A stretch of 64,000 nucleotides of DNA from Mycoplasmopsis bovigenitalium (GCF_002356075.1 NZ_AP017902.1:248001-312000); one strand, 5' to 3'; positions 21,212-31,374 are shown, counted from the stretch's first letter. Made by a program: numbers and translations. The notes: generated by a model not told the origin, from the sequence alone.

Positions 21212-21703
21212 CTATTCCTCCCTATTGTCTTCTTGGTGTTCAATTTCGCTAATTTTTCAAGCGTCGTCTTGTGGTATAAAATCAATTTGTAATTTGACAA
21301 TTTCGTCAGCGTTTCCCGATGGGATATGGTTTTTAAAGTTAATGGTAGTTTTGCCGGTTATTTCAATATCTGCGGTTTTTGTTCCGGTTGAAAAGTTTTT
21401 TAGTTTAACTTTTATGAATTGGTTATTTAGGTTTTCAATATCTCCTAACAATAGTTTTAAAAGATACTTGTGGGCTTGCTGTTCGTCATCGTAATCAATG
21501 GAAACAGTAAGCGACTCAGAAACGCCAGTAGTAATAGCGGTGGTTTTGCCTTTATTATGGAAATAAGTTCGGTCTTCTTTTTTGACGTTGTAGTTGTGTT
21601 TTAATTCGGTTATAAACTTAATTTGCTTATAATCCTTTTCTAATTCGTCAGCTTGTGGTTTGGTTGCAATTCATAATTCACTTGTATTGTTTGACTTAAA
21701 CAT
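21212..21703 (-). CDS. Major tail tube protein (probable)
   Basis: A 163-residue protein with GGAGGTGAC immediately before the ATG at 21703. It is rich in beta-type segments (ADIEITGKTTINFKNHI, IVKLQIDFIPQDDAW), as expected of tail tube subunits. The length is typical. It lies between the tail terminator and the tail chaperone, where siphoviruses place the tube gene. The stop TAG is directly followed by the TTG start of the chaperone. The call rests on size, fold type and order. Confidence 0.72.
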
Positions 21704-22136
21704 TGTCACCTCCTTTTTGTGTATAAAGTAAATCCAAATCAACGTAATATTCTTGTGCTTCTAAACTAAAACGCACGGGGTCAATTTGAACTCAATTATT
21801 GTGCTTAGTTTCTTGAAAAACAGGAATGTTATTAACTTGCTTTTGTAATATTTTAAAATTCTGAGTTTCTCAATAATTGCAAAGAGTATCAATTACGCCT
21901 TGCAGTGTTTCTAGTTGTTCGCGGTGTGCTAATTTGTTATTAACTAGCACAATTCGAAAGCGCACCCTTTGCGCAAAATCGCTAAAATACTTTTCAAATG
22001 CGCTCGTTGGTTCTTTTATAAATAAAATAGAATTATTTTCCCCGTCTTGTTCGATAATTTGAAAACTAAAAGGCGGTAAATTTTTTAAATTACTTTTTAA
22101 AAACTCGTAAATATCTAGGGCTAATTTATGGGTCAT
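21696..22136 (-). CDS. Tail terminator-like protein
   Basis: A 146-residue protein, AAGGAG upstream of the ATG at 22136. N-terminal helix MTHKLALDIYEFLKSNL is followed by alternating strands (FSFQIIEQ, RVRFRIVLVNN), resembling the alpha-beta layout of tail completion proteins. The position, between an HK97-gp10-like gene and the tube, supports this. It overlaps the tube gene by 8 nt. One TGA after residue 88 and another near residue 112 encode Trp. Confidence 0.65.
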
Positions 22137-22681
22137 TATTTCTCCTTGTTAAATTCAGGGACAAAGACTTCGTGAATATAACGCTTTACAAAATTGTTAT
22201 TATTACCAAGAACAACCCTAAAACCGCGATTAAATAAATTAGTCCGCGCACCACGTTTTGAGTATTTGTATTTAATTTTTTTACCTTCTTGGTTCTTTCT
22301 ATAACCCCGAATTATTGAAAAATAAATACCCCTTTGATAACCCTTAATTTCTTTATTTAAAGTAATTGAATTCCTAATACCTTGCGTTGAAATTGTGGTC
22401 GTTTGCTTTATTTCATTTATTAACTTGCCATGCTGTCTTTGTTTGCTTGTGCTGTTTGTAGCATTATTTCGCTTATTAGCAAATGAACTATCCGGTGCGA
22501 ATTGCTTGGCTTTGTTAGTTATTAAATTACTTTGAGTATTTAATCAAGAAACAGAAGAATTACCGTGCGCTATTTGCAAAAACTTTATGCGGTTAATTTT
22601 CTTATTTATTAAAGTATTAAAATCTTTAACTAATTTTTTTGGCTCGCTTATGCTAATCAAATCATTAAAATTATTACTCAC
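22136..22681 (-). CDS. HK97-gp10-like head-tail joining protein with GTG start
   Basis: A 181-residue basic protein. No ATG occurs in frame before the conserved region. The best start is GTG at 22681 preceded by GGGGGTGTC. The stop TAA overlaps the next ATG. Sequence NLFNRGFRVVLGNNNNFVKRY near the C-terminus (given in pieces) is basic and beta-like. Gene order (connector, neck, gp10-like, terminator, tube) supports the assignment; sequence similarity alone would not. Confidence 0.65.
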
Positions 22682-22746
22682 GACACCCCCACAAATAAAG
22701 CGGTAAAATAATTGTTTTCATTGTCGTTATTTTTATTATTTGGCAT
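22648..22746 (-). CDS. Candidate 32-residue membrane peptide
   Basis: It begins 2 nt after the stop of the 723-residue gene (TAA-CT-ATG) and runs into the next gene in another frame. The sequence is a polar Asn/Asp-rich head (MPNNKNNDNENNYF) then a hydrophobic helix (TALFVGVSWVIILMIWLA). Tight coupling to the previous stop could allow translation without its own ribosome binding site. It is very short and could be coincidental. Confidence 0.35.
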
Positions 22747-22748
22747 AG

Positions 22749-24920
22749 TTACCAAGGTTTAATAAGGTTATATGTTTGTTTGTAAACCGTAACCTCAACC
22801 TGTTCAAGTCCTCTATCACGCATTTTAATATCTCCTCATCTTGCAGAAGTTGCTCCATGGTATTTAACGCGTCCATCACTGACACTTAGAATAAGGTAAT
22901 CAGGGTCATTGGCTAAGGTATCATTGTCTCATTCTTTGTCAGTATGTATAGGAGCCATAATAACATTTCGATAATCTTTGTCGTTTTTTTGTAGTTGTAG
23001 GTATTGATAAGCAAACCAACGGCCATAAACTTTAAAATTAAAAGCGAACAAATAAATGTGATTAGCATCGCCACTGCTAATATTACCGAACGACCCAATA
23101 ACGGTCCCCGGCGTAGGATTATCTTTGGTAATATTGCCAATCTGTTCCCACTCTACTTCGAAACGAACGCTGCCTAAATGCTTATTAGCGTCATCGGCTT
23201 TTCTTTCAACATCTCCAAATCTCGCATTCAACGAATTTGCTTTTTCTTCCAACTTAACCAATCGCTCAAACATACTATTGATTTTTTGCGATATTCTTCT
23301 ATCTGCAACTTCCTTAACAGAAGCACGAAGACCTGACAAAATATCCTTTTGGCGTTCTTGCTCTTCTGTTGTTTTATTCTTAAATTGCCTAAATTGTCGA
23401 CCATTCTCTATGCTCATATGTTTAAACTCGTCAAACTGAGAAGCGACGGTGTCTCACCTTGCTTGTTTTGAATTTAATACATTAACCGAATTGTCAATAG
23501 TGTCAATTTTGTTAGTTTTTTCTAATATTTGTTGGTTTGCTCTTTCAATGCCGGCAACTTTAACATGCAACTCAACGTGCTTTTGCTTGTTTTCTTCGCT
23601 TAGTTGGTTAAATTTACGTAATGTTTCGCTGTCTGCTTCTGTGTTAGCAGTAAGCGCTAGTTGTAATTTATTTATTAGTTCACTTTGTTCTTCATTAGTT
23701 GCGCTAACTTTTTCAATTTGAGAACTTAGGCTGCTTACATTTTCCTCACGTTTGCGGTCAACTTCTAAAATTTTAGAATTGCCGACTTCTTGCAACTTTT
23801 GCATGCTTTCAATTGCTAAGTCTTGAGTGTTGTTTTTCTCTGTAATTTCTCTAAGTCTTGTCTGAATTGTTTCGTTATCTTGTTCTAGTTGTAGAACGGT
23901 TGCACCTTGCGAGATTGCTTTTTCTGTGTTTGAGTTAACTTGCTTGGTTAAATTTGTTACGTCTTGTTTAACATTATCAAAAAGCACGTTATATTCTTGT
24001 TTTGTTCTTGATATATCGTCCTTAATGTCGGTTATTTGCTCTTTGTTTTGGGCGATTTCAGAATTAACGCTAAAAATATCTCCCTTATGCTTTTGCTCTA
24101 ACTCTTTTATTCCGTCACTTACTGTTTTAATATTTTTCGTTAGTTTTTGCTCAACTTCAACAACACTTTCGGTGATTTTAACTGTTCGATCGTCCAAAAT
24201 TTCGTTAGTTTGTGCAATTTGTTTGTTTAGTTCGCTGTCTTTTGCTTGTAATTGCTCCACATTTGCGTTTATTTGGCTTTTAAACTCATTCAAATCACTA
24301 GATAGTGTTTTTATACTACCTTGAGTTTTCTCGTCGTTAGAAGTGTTTTTATTGATTAATTGAGTTAGATTTTCCGTAGTTTGTGCAATTTGTTTGTTTA
24401 GTTCGCTGTCTTTTGCTTGTAATTGCTCCACATTTGCGTTTATTTGGCTTAGTAAATCCTCGTCTTTTGTTGTTAATTTCTTTATTTCAGAATTTACCCA
24501 ATCAACATAAGCAAAACCACCCTTTTTTACGCTTTCATTAAAGGGCAATTTTTTAACATATTCAAAAAGGTCAGGTTGTTTTTCTATGTCGCTCACATAA
24601 GTTGCCTTTATGTGTTGTTCTTGTCGGTTGAATTGGTCAGAATCAATGGCGGTAATTTGAAAAACTTTTTTCGCTCTGTAAATTAAGTCGCCCACGTCAA
24701 TATAAGTCCCAATGTTCAAAACTTTAATGCTTAAAACTTCGGTTTCGCTTCTTTCATTTGGACTAGTTGCAATGTTTCTATCTCGCATAATAGAACCATA
24801 AACAAACCGCGAACTAAATTCTCTGGCACTTTCTAACCCGTCAGAATTGTTGCGCACTCATTTAATAACTAAAAAAGGTTCTTTATAGTTTCTAACGTCG
24901 ACGTGATTAACTCTTGGCAT
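22749..24920 (-). CDS. Head-closure-like domain fused to a long coiled coil (possible neck fibre)
   Basis: A 723-residue protein, ATG at 24920 after GGAAGGG. Residues 1-130 include NIGTYIDVGDLIYRAKKVF then QITAIDSDQF, which looks like the small beta-barrel head-tail adaptors (SPP1 gp16/lambda FII-like). Residues about 140-560 are heptad coiled coil with a 25-residue repeat (INANVEQLQAKDSELNKQIA twice). The C-terminal 130-150 residues are globular and aromatic rich (YGRWFAYQYLQLQKNDKDY). The neighbours are connector and gp10-like genes. This suggests whiskers attached at the neck. The fusion is unusual; the domain call needs a profile search. Confidence 0.65.
24206..24279. repeat. 74-bp direct repeat, copy 1 (inside neck-fibre gene)
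   Basis: Identical in sequence to 24377-24450. It encodes the coiled-coil segment containing NANVEQLQAKDSELNKQIAQ. The offset of 171 bp is a multiple of three, so duplication or loss would keep the frame. Confidence 0.85.
24377..24450. repeat. 74-bp direct repeat, copy 2 (inside neck-fibre gene)
   Basis: The second identical copy, 171 bp from the first. Perfect identity over 74 bp in a coding region points to a recent duplication or ongoing gene conversion. Recombination between copies would delete exactly 57 codons. Confidence 0.85.
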
Positions 24921-25233
24921 AACTTACCCTTCCTCCTAATATTCTATAAATCATTCTTTTATCGCTTACTTTGTCAGCTTGTAGCACAATGTCGGGGTTT
25001 TCAAAATAGGTCGCCGCTAAATGCAGAACCGCCAACTTTGTTGTTTTATCTCATGCTCAGTTATGGTCGGGTATTTCGTTATTTTCTAACTTTAATTCGT
25101 AATACTGCGTCCATATGTTTTTGTGTGCTACTTCTATGTAGTTTAAAAGCAACTCGTCCCGCAAGTCGTCAGAGATTGCAAGGCGTAATTTTAAAGCATA
25201 TAACCACTCGTATATTTCCTGATTTGGATACAT
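24907..25233 (-). CDS. gp6-like head-tail connector protein
   Basis: A 108-residue, mostly helical protein. MYPNQEIYEWLYALKLRLAI is followed by LAVLHLAATYFENPDIV, resembling the HK97 gp6/SPP1 gp15 connector layout (small helical bundle). AGGGGG lies before the ATG at 25233. Two TGA codons in NWAWDK encode Trp. It comes directly after the capsid gene and overlaps the next gene by 14 nt. It would dock on the portal. Confidence 0.7.
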
Positions 25234-25276
25234 AAAACCCCCTAAACTTTAAAATATAAAGAAAAGTAGCGCACAA

Positions 25277-26440
25277 CTACTTAACTTGGATAAATCTTGA
25301 ATTTACGTGCGGGTCAATTAGTTTAATTTCACCTCTTGTTTGTACATATTTGTGCGATAAGTCTTTTCCCATATCTACGTAAATGTTTTCGCTTACTGTA
25401 ATTGTTAAACCATAAGCAAGCAATGCGTCTTTTGAAAAAATAGCAGCGACGTTTTTGCCGGTTTCAATTGTCTTGTCGACAAAGTCGTCAGAGATAATGA
25501 TTTGAATTCCCCTATAAGTTCTTTTGACTGGGTCATATAGTGCTTTTCTTGCATCTAGGATTTCTTCTTTTCATTTAAGTTCTAAGTGTTGCAATGTGTC
25601 TGGGTGTGTTGCAATAATGTATTTATCTAAAACAGCGTCCCCATATTTTGCGATTAAATCTTTAACAACTACCTCAATGTCTTCGAATGTAAATTCTTTT
25701 GTTTTTGCGGTTGTTCTTTTTGCTTCTAATGTAAATCCGCCAGTATATGTACTTGCGCTAAAGTTTGAAGCAGCACCAGCAAATAATCCAGTATATAGCG
25801 ATTTTCTTAAACCTCTATAAATTCCGTCTTTTGCGTTTTGAATTTGTGCAGCTCACGCTTCGTCCCCGTTTGTTAGTGCGTTGTTTTGAGTTAGTTTTAA
25901 AACATAACGAGAAGGTTTAAGTTTTACTTTAAATGTTTGACCACCAAATTCGGTCGCTTCAGCACCTTCAGCAATTGCGGTAACTGGTTTTTTGTCTGGC
26001 ACATAAATTGATTTACTAATTTCATCCAATCCAGTTAATGGTAATACTTGGGTAAATTCTGTAAACTCTGGGAAAATTGCATTAATTTCAGTTAAAATCC
26101 CCGGAAGTGTTGAGTTTTCGATTAGTGCTAACCCTTTTAAATCTGTGGTAGCGTCTAGTGAACGTTTAAACATTGAGTTATATACGCTACTGTCAATTAG
26201 GCGAATTTCGTTTTTTTGTTCTTCTGTTAATAAGTCAATGGTTTTATTAAACATTCTGATTTTGTCTTTTTGTGATAATTTGGCTTTTTTGCGTAATTCT
26301 TTGAATTGTTTTTCGCTTAGTTCTTCATTTTCAACGTTTGATTTTGAACTTGCCAATTCTCTAAGTTGTTGGTTTCTTTTTTCATTGGCAGCAATTAATT
26401 TGTCTAATTGTTGTTCAATGTTTGTAATTTTTTCAGTCAT
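25277..26440 (-). CDS. Possible internally initiated major capsid protein (387 aa)
   Basis: In frame with the fusion. ATG at 26440 follows AAAGGGG with 7-nt spacing. The product MTEKITNIEQQLDKLIAANE onward would be 387 residues, almost the size of the HK97 capsid precursor (385), and starts with the coiled coil typical of its delta domain. Confidence 0.55.
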
Positions 26441-27094
26441 TTCTAGTCCCCTTTCAATTTGGTCATTGTTTTTGTTTTCTGCAACTTGTTCAGTTGTTTT
26501 AATTTCTTGTTCTTCGTTTTGTTGCATTCTTTCCTCCTTGTTTATAAAATCAGCGGCAATTACTCGCTCATTTTCATTTTTTGAATAAACGCGACAAGTG
26601 TCCTGACTATAAAACCCTTCATATACGGGGTCAATGCTTAACAATTGCCCTTTTGTAAAAATCAATTCATAGTCTAACTCGCTTGATTTGTCGTGGTTTA
26701 TTCTTTCATATTCAACATTGTTAAAAATAAACGAATTACTTTCAACCACCCCTTCTTCAATTCATTTGGCTACCTTTAAGTGTAGGGGGTTGTTATTGTC
26801 AACTTCAAAGGTGGCAAAAATCGTTTTGTCTTTCTTTTCAACAACAAGCGAGCCGTTTTTTGTTGACGCTAAAAGATACTCAATAGACATTTTATGGTCT
26901 AAATAGGAATTTATCTTGTTGCCACCTTCTATTTCTTTATCAAAAGCGTCGGGCGCTATTTTTTCGCGATACTTGCGCCCTAATGCGTCAACATAAACAG
27001 GAGACCAACTGTCTAACTCAATGCGCATTTCTATTTTCTTGCCGTCTAATTGTGCTTTGTTTCGGTTGAAATATAACAATTGTTTATTTATCAT
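25277..27094 (-). CDS. Prohead protease fused to HK97-type major capsid protein
   Basis: A single 605-residue frame, read through two TGA-Trp codons that I checked. The N-terminus (about 1-160) resembles the HK97 U35 prohead protease: SWSPVYVDALGRKYREKIAP, INSYLDHKMSIEYLLAS with the His, and later KGQLLSIDPVYE. A charged coiled-coil linker (about 165-270, the delta/scaffold type) leads to a major capsid domain with NSTLPGILTEINAIFPE, IAEGAEATEFGGQTFKVKLK and LTNGDEAWAAQIQNAKDGI. AAAGGAGG precedes the ATG at 27094. It overlaps the portal stop by 11 nt. Two internal starts are annotated separately. Confidence 0.85.
26522..26540 (-). promoter_or_regulatory. Internal Shine-Dalgarno and start inside the protease-capsid gene
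   Basis: AAGGAGG lies 5-6 nt before ATG at 26527, in frame with the fusion (the site itself encodes Lys-Glu-Glu). It is as strong as the best ribosome binding site in this window. Initiation here would give a 416-residue scaffold-plus-capsid product. Confidence 0.65.
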
Positions 27095-28334
27095 TTTTAA
27101 CCTCCTTTGTGTTGTTGTCTTGATTTGTTTGCTGAGATAAAAAAGAAACAGGGGTAAGTGTACCATTTGCTAATAGTTTGTCTCCGTCTGGGTGTTTGTC
27201 AAACCCGAGCAACTCTCTTATCTCATTGGCAGTAGCATAACCGTTATTTATTGCACTAGCTGCGAATTCTTGCACCGCTTTAATGTCAACACTCAGCAAG
27301 TCAAGAACCTTAAAAGTAACTTGTTCATAATGTGGCAGCAATACTTGGGTTATTTTTTGGCATATGTTTATTAATAAAGGTTTTAAAGAATTATCAACAT
27401 AAGCACGGTTTAATTCAGCACTGCTATTGTATTTGTTAGGGTCGTCAATTCCTAATTTGGAAGGTGGAATACCTAATGAAGCGGCAAATTCTCGTCCTAG
27501 TTGGTTTCTTGTCTGAAAATCTACTTGAATGTTGATAACGTCGGACGCTTTGCCAAGGTCTCACTTCTCGTCGATAACAATTCCAAAAGAACCCGTCCTT
27601 TTTTGCTCTCTTACCATTGCGCTCAATGCTTGGTTTGCTGCTTCTCTTTGTTCTTTGTTTGTTGCGTCTTTAATTTTTACGAACATATTGTAGCGAAGGT
27701 CGTTTCTAATAGCATTTAAGGTGCTTAGTTCATTTTCTCGAACTTTGGCAATTGTTGACTTGAACAAAGTCCTAATGCTTAAATTATCAAAACCGTCAAT
27801 AAGTTCGTAGTCAATCCAAATGACTTCGTCTTTGTAAAGTTTAAAAGGGTTTTTAGTTTTTAAATATGTATAAGAAACTTCGCCGTCGCTTTCGTCTTTT
27901 TGGATATAGTACGGATAAACAGGGAGCAATTCCAAAGCGTCGCCGTTCTCGTCTCTTAAAATCAAAATAGGTGCGCAACCATAAAGTAGCAAGTTCCAAA
28001 TTATCGTCTTTTTAAATTCTCAAGGTGTTTGAGTGTTATTTGGTTTTTCATTCAGCAAGTGCAGAACGTCAGAGTGTGACAAGTTTTCTCATTCTCCGGT
28101 GTTTGTTTTTTTGCGGTGGTTAAAATTAACTTTTGCCACGTCGTTTGCGATAAGTTGAACTGCTCTAACACATAAGCCAAACATTAGAAATTCACTCGGG
28201 GTTAGCGCTCGCAATAAATCACTTGAAGAATTGTCAAAAAGGGAATGCGAAAAATCCTGATAACGTTGAGCGTTAGCAGTTAGGCTTTTTGGTTTTTTAA
28301 ATAAACGCTTGAAAAAGTTGCCAATACGTGACAT
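27084..28334 (-). CDS. Phage portal protein, HK97 family
   Basis: A 416-residue protein; I checked the frame across its TGA codons. Recognisable portal blocks: FGLCVRAVQLIANDVAKVNF near residue 52, LLLYGCAPILILRDENGDALEL near 115 (split for brevity), LLPVYPYYI, WIDYELIDGF, and LGREFAASLGIPPSKLGID near 300. The C-terminus has VDIKAVQEFAASAINNGY and EIRELLGFDKHPDG. AAAGGTC lies upstream of the ATG. Portal dodecamers form the DNA channel at one capsid vertex. It is located between large terminase and protease-capsid, the canonical order. Confidence 0.9.
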
Positions 28335-28397
28335 TTGACCTTTCCGCGTGTTATTTATCTTTTGACGTGAAATTGCAAGTAATTCACCTATGGTGAC

Positions 28398-30209
28398 CTA
28401 TGTTGTAATTATATCATAAACTAAATCAGAATTATTAGAATTAACGTTATGTCTTTCACTTAAAGTATTAAGGCAAGCAATAAAGGCGTCAATGCGGGAA
28501 TTATTGGTTAATTTTTTAATAAAAAAGGTTTCAGAACTTGACGATGTGTTTTTTATTTGAATATTTAGCAAATGGTTAATAAGCATTTCGTTAAAGTCTA
28601 AAAAATGAATTTTTTTTCGCATTAATTTAATCTCGAACTCTTGAAAAGCAGGGTTCAAATAAACCCCTTGTTTTACTTCTTTTAATTGACTGTCATGAAA
28701 AATATTCGTATTAATTAAATTTTGCTTTACGGCGAAAAACTCTCAGCGGTCATATAAAACTTTATCTATCTTAAATTCATTTTTTCATTCTTGCAATTTG
28801 TTAACAATAAGCGAATAATCTATAACGTTGCCCGGTGAAATTGTCATAATTCCCTTATTTACTCACTCGCGGTATCTTGCTCTATCGCTTAATTCTTTTT
28901 TAATTAATTGCCCTTCAGGTATAAAGCCATGCACCTTAAAAATATATATGCTCTCGCCACCTTCAATTGGCAGCTCTCAATTTATGGCAATTGCGGTAGT
29001 GTCATTGCTTGAAGACAAGTCAAGACCAACCAAGGCGTTTAATTCAGAGAGTGAGTGATTGCGCAGTCAATTCTCAACAATTGGGGCACTTTCATTTAAA
29101 CACTCTAAAACTTGACTAACGTTAAAGTGTGCCGTGCCGATATTGCTCCAAATCCCTAGGCGCTTTGCTTTAAATTCTGCTTCAGCTTGTGCGGTTGTAA
29201 TTGCTGCAAATTCATTTTCTAAATCTTGAAGCGAGACACTAAGACCAAGGGCGGGGTTTGCTTTAACTCATAAATCGCTATTTTTTCAATTTTCTATGTC
29301 TTGCTCGTCTAATTCAGCACAAAAAAGAAAAATGCCATAATTCGGGTGAATAGTTTGCGGGGTTTGTATTTGTTCAATCAAAAAAGTTTTATAGTCTTTT
29401 TCTCGATAATAGCAGGAGCTGTTAATGTTGTTCCCTTTTGTTGTGTCATAAACTATTAGCTGATTTTTACGGGATAAATTTTTCGAAGATTTTGCCGACT
29501 CTTGCATTGTGTCGTCTTTGTGCAAGTGGTACTCAGTCAAAATAACAAGCGACGGGTTTTTCCCTTCTAGTCCCGCTTTATCAAAAGGAAGTGCTTTAAT
29601 AAGCCCTTGATTGCGTGAGACTATTCTTATACTATTAAACCTTTCGAACTTGTTCTGCATAACTTTATTACGCTTTAAATAACCAAGTGCGATATTGTAC
29701 GGGATATTGCTCGACTCTTTATGTGGTCCGCAAAAATAAACCTCACTTTTACCATCGCCAAGTAAACCCCGACTAGTAGCAAGAGCCATCATTGCTCAGA
29801 ATGAAGACTTCCATTGCTTTCTTGCTTCAACGTCAAAAACTTCGGATGTAATAAATGAAGTCGGGTCTTGCTTATATTTTCAACCTAAAATAAAACCCGC
29901 AATAAATAACCTAAAATTTGGAAAAATAAAACTTTGCGAAGTTTCAGGAATAATTATCTTATTGGCGAATTTTTGCAACTTGTCCAAGGTGCTTGTGTCA
30001 AAGTAAAAAGGGAAGTCGCTTTCATTTTTTCACCGATAATAAAAAAGTAAATGACGGGCAACTGCCAAAATTACCATACTTGAATATTTGTTTTTATTTT
30101 CTAAAACTTCAAAAGCAAAAGAACAAACGGGGTCGCTTGGTTTGTTAGTTTCAAAATAATCAAAAACCTTTTTTCAGTAATCGCTTTTAAGTAATGCCAA
30201 ACAATCCAC
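28398..30209 (-). CDS. Terminase large subunit
   Basis: A 603-residue packaging motor with GTG start at 30209 sharing its G with the previous stop (TAGTG); AGAGGA upstream. The N-terminal ATPase has a deviant P-loop ARKQWKSSFWA (about 129-139) and a Walker-B-like VILTEYHLHKDD (about 221-232), with Thr where most have Asp. The C-terminal nuclease has VGLDLSSSNDT and NSRIDAFIACLNTLS with acidic metal ligands. The closest type is the HK97/phiC31-like Terminase_1 group. The frame was verified over the TGA codons. Between it and the portal lie 63 nt without a gene. Confidence 0.88.
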
Positions 30210-30820
30210 TAGAAATCGTCCTCTAGCACTTCTTCGCTGCTTATTAATTTTTTAAGTTTTTCCGAATTTATATTCAGTTGCAAGTTGCTACTAATATGCA
30301 AGGTGATTGACTGTAAAATGTTTTGAACTTCGCTAGTTTTAGCAATTGGTCGCCCTTTGCTGTCGAAAGCAAATAATTCATTGTCATTTTTTAAAAGTGT
30401 ATATTCTCGTGATAACTCGTCAAAGCGTCGGTTCATTTTGTCAAGCATTTTAATTGAATTAACGCACCACTTCTTCGCCATGTCATATAAATAAATATTT
30501 TCGTTATTCTCGTCGCTGTCTTTTAAATTCACCGACTTTAATTTTTCTCGCTCTTTTTTTAATGATTTTTTTTCTTCGTCTATTTCTAATGTTAAAAACT
30601 CCAGCTCTTTCTTTAACACATTCAAACGCTTAACCTTGATTTCATTATTCCAAACCTTGTGAATATTTTGTAATTCATTTAATTTGGTTATTAAATCGTC
30701 AACAGCAAAAAGGGTCATTTCTCCAATAAATGAATTTAACAACTTGTGGTCATTGCTGTTATTTAATATTTCAGTTTTTAAGCGTTCAATTTGTTTAGGG
30801 TTTTTAAAGTTGTTGAACAT
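30209..30820 (-). CDS. Terminase small subunit (probable)
   Basis: A 203-residue, highly charged helical protein. MFNNFKNPKQIERLKTEILN is followed by a long coiled coil (about 60-110, KKELEFLTLEIDEEKKSLKK) and a C-terminal region LQLNINSEKLKKLISSEEVLEDDF. AAAAGGAG precedes the ATG. It is the first gene of the late transcript and adjoins the large terminase with a 1-nt overlap. Small terminases recognise the packaging site, often next to their own gene, which here would be the repeat array at 31122-31374. Confidence 0.7.
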   Translation of the reverse strand: MFNNFKNPKQIERLKTEILNNSNDHKLLNSFIGEMTLFAVDDLITKLNELQNIHKVWNNEIKVKRLNVLKKELEFLTLEIDEEKKSLKKEREKLKSVNLKDSDENNENIYLYDMAKKWCVNSIKMLDKMNRRFDELSREYTLLKNDNELFAFDSKGRPIAKTSEVQNILQSITLHISSNLQLNINSEKLKKLISSEEVLEDDF

Positions 30821-31121
30821 TTAACTCCTTTTTAAAATTAAAAGCCGTAATTATACTTAAAAAATTATAAAGAAAAAGAAATAAAAAAATTTAAAAACTT
30901 AATTTTTCAGGGTTAGAAAATTAAAATTTTGCCAAACTACTTTAAATTTTTTTTATTTATATATTTTTACCCCCTATTTACCCCTATTTTTTATATATTT
31001 TATTTTTTTAATAGTAGTTAGTAAATAAATATAATAGTAAAAATAGAAAAATAGAGAATTAAGCAATAAAAAAGGGCAAAAATTGCGTTTTTGTAATTTG
31101 TTCATTTTTGGGGACGCAATA

Positions 31122-31374
31122 TCTAGTGAAGATTAGCCTTATTTTTTGCGTTAAAAAAGGGGGGTCTAGTGAAAATTAGCCTTATTTTTTGCGTTAAAAA
31201 AGGGGGGTCTAGTGAAAGTTAGGAGCGTTTTTCATTTTTTGAATTTCTTCTAGTGCCTTTCACAAAAAGGGGGCTAATTTTCACTAGAGGGGGGTGTTTT
31301 CTTACATTTTTTGGGGTCAATTTTCACTAGAGGGGGGGTTTTTCTTACATTTTTAGGGCCTAATCTTCACTAGA
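31122..31374. repeat. Six-site inverted array with exact 43-bp spacing
   Basis: Three copies of TCTAGTGAARRTTAG start at 31122, 31165 and 31208. Three reverse copies (YYAATYTTCACTAGA) end at 31288, 31331 and 31374. Each pair is centred on 31248. The left two units are 43-bp tandem repeats with one mismatch. Neighbouring G-runs (31159-31164, 31202-31207, 31269-31273, 31289-31294, 31332-31338) are all on the plus strand. A 43-bp period is about four helical turns, so bound proteins would lie on one face. Confidence 0.9.

Noticed and set aside
23449-24324. Plus-strand frames rich in Ser/Leu/Phe opposite the coiled-coil gene
   Set aside because: Mirror images of Lys/Glu/Gln heptads on the coding strand.
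31122-31374. CRISPR array interpretation of the 43-bp repeats
   Set aside because: The repeats come in two orientations with mirror symmetry, unit 2 is a near copy of unit 1 including the between-site DNA, and no cas gene is near.
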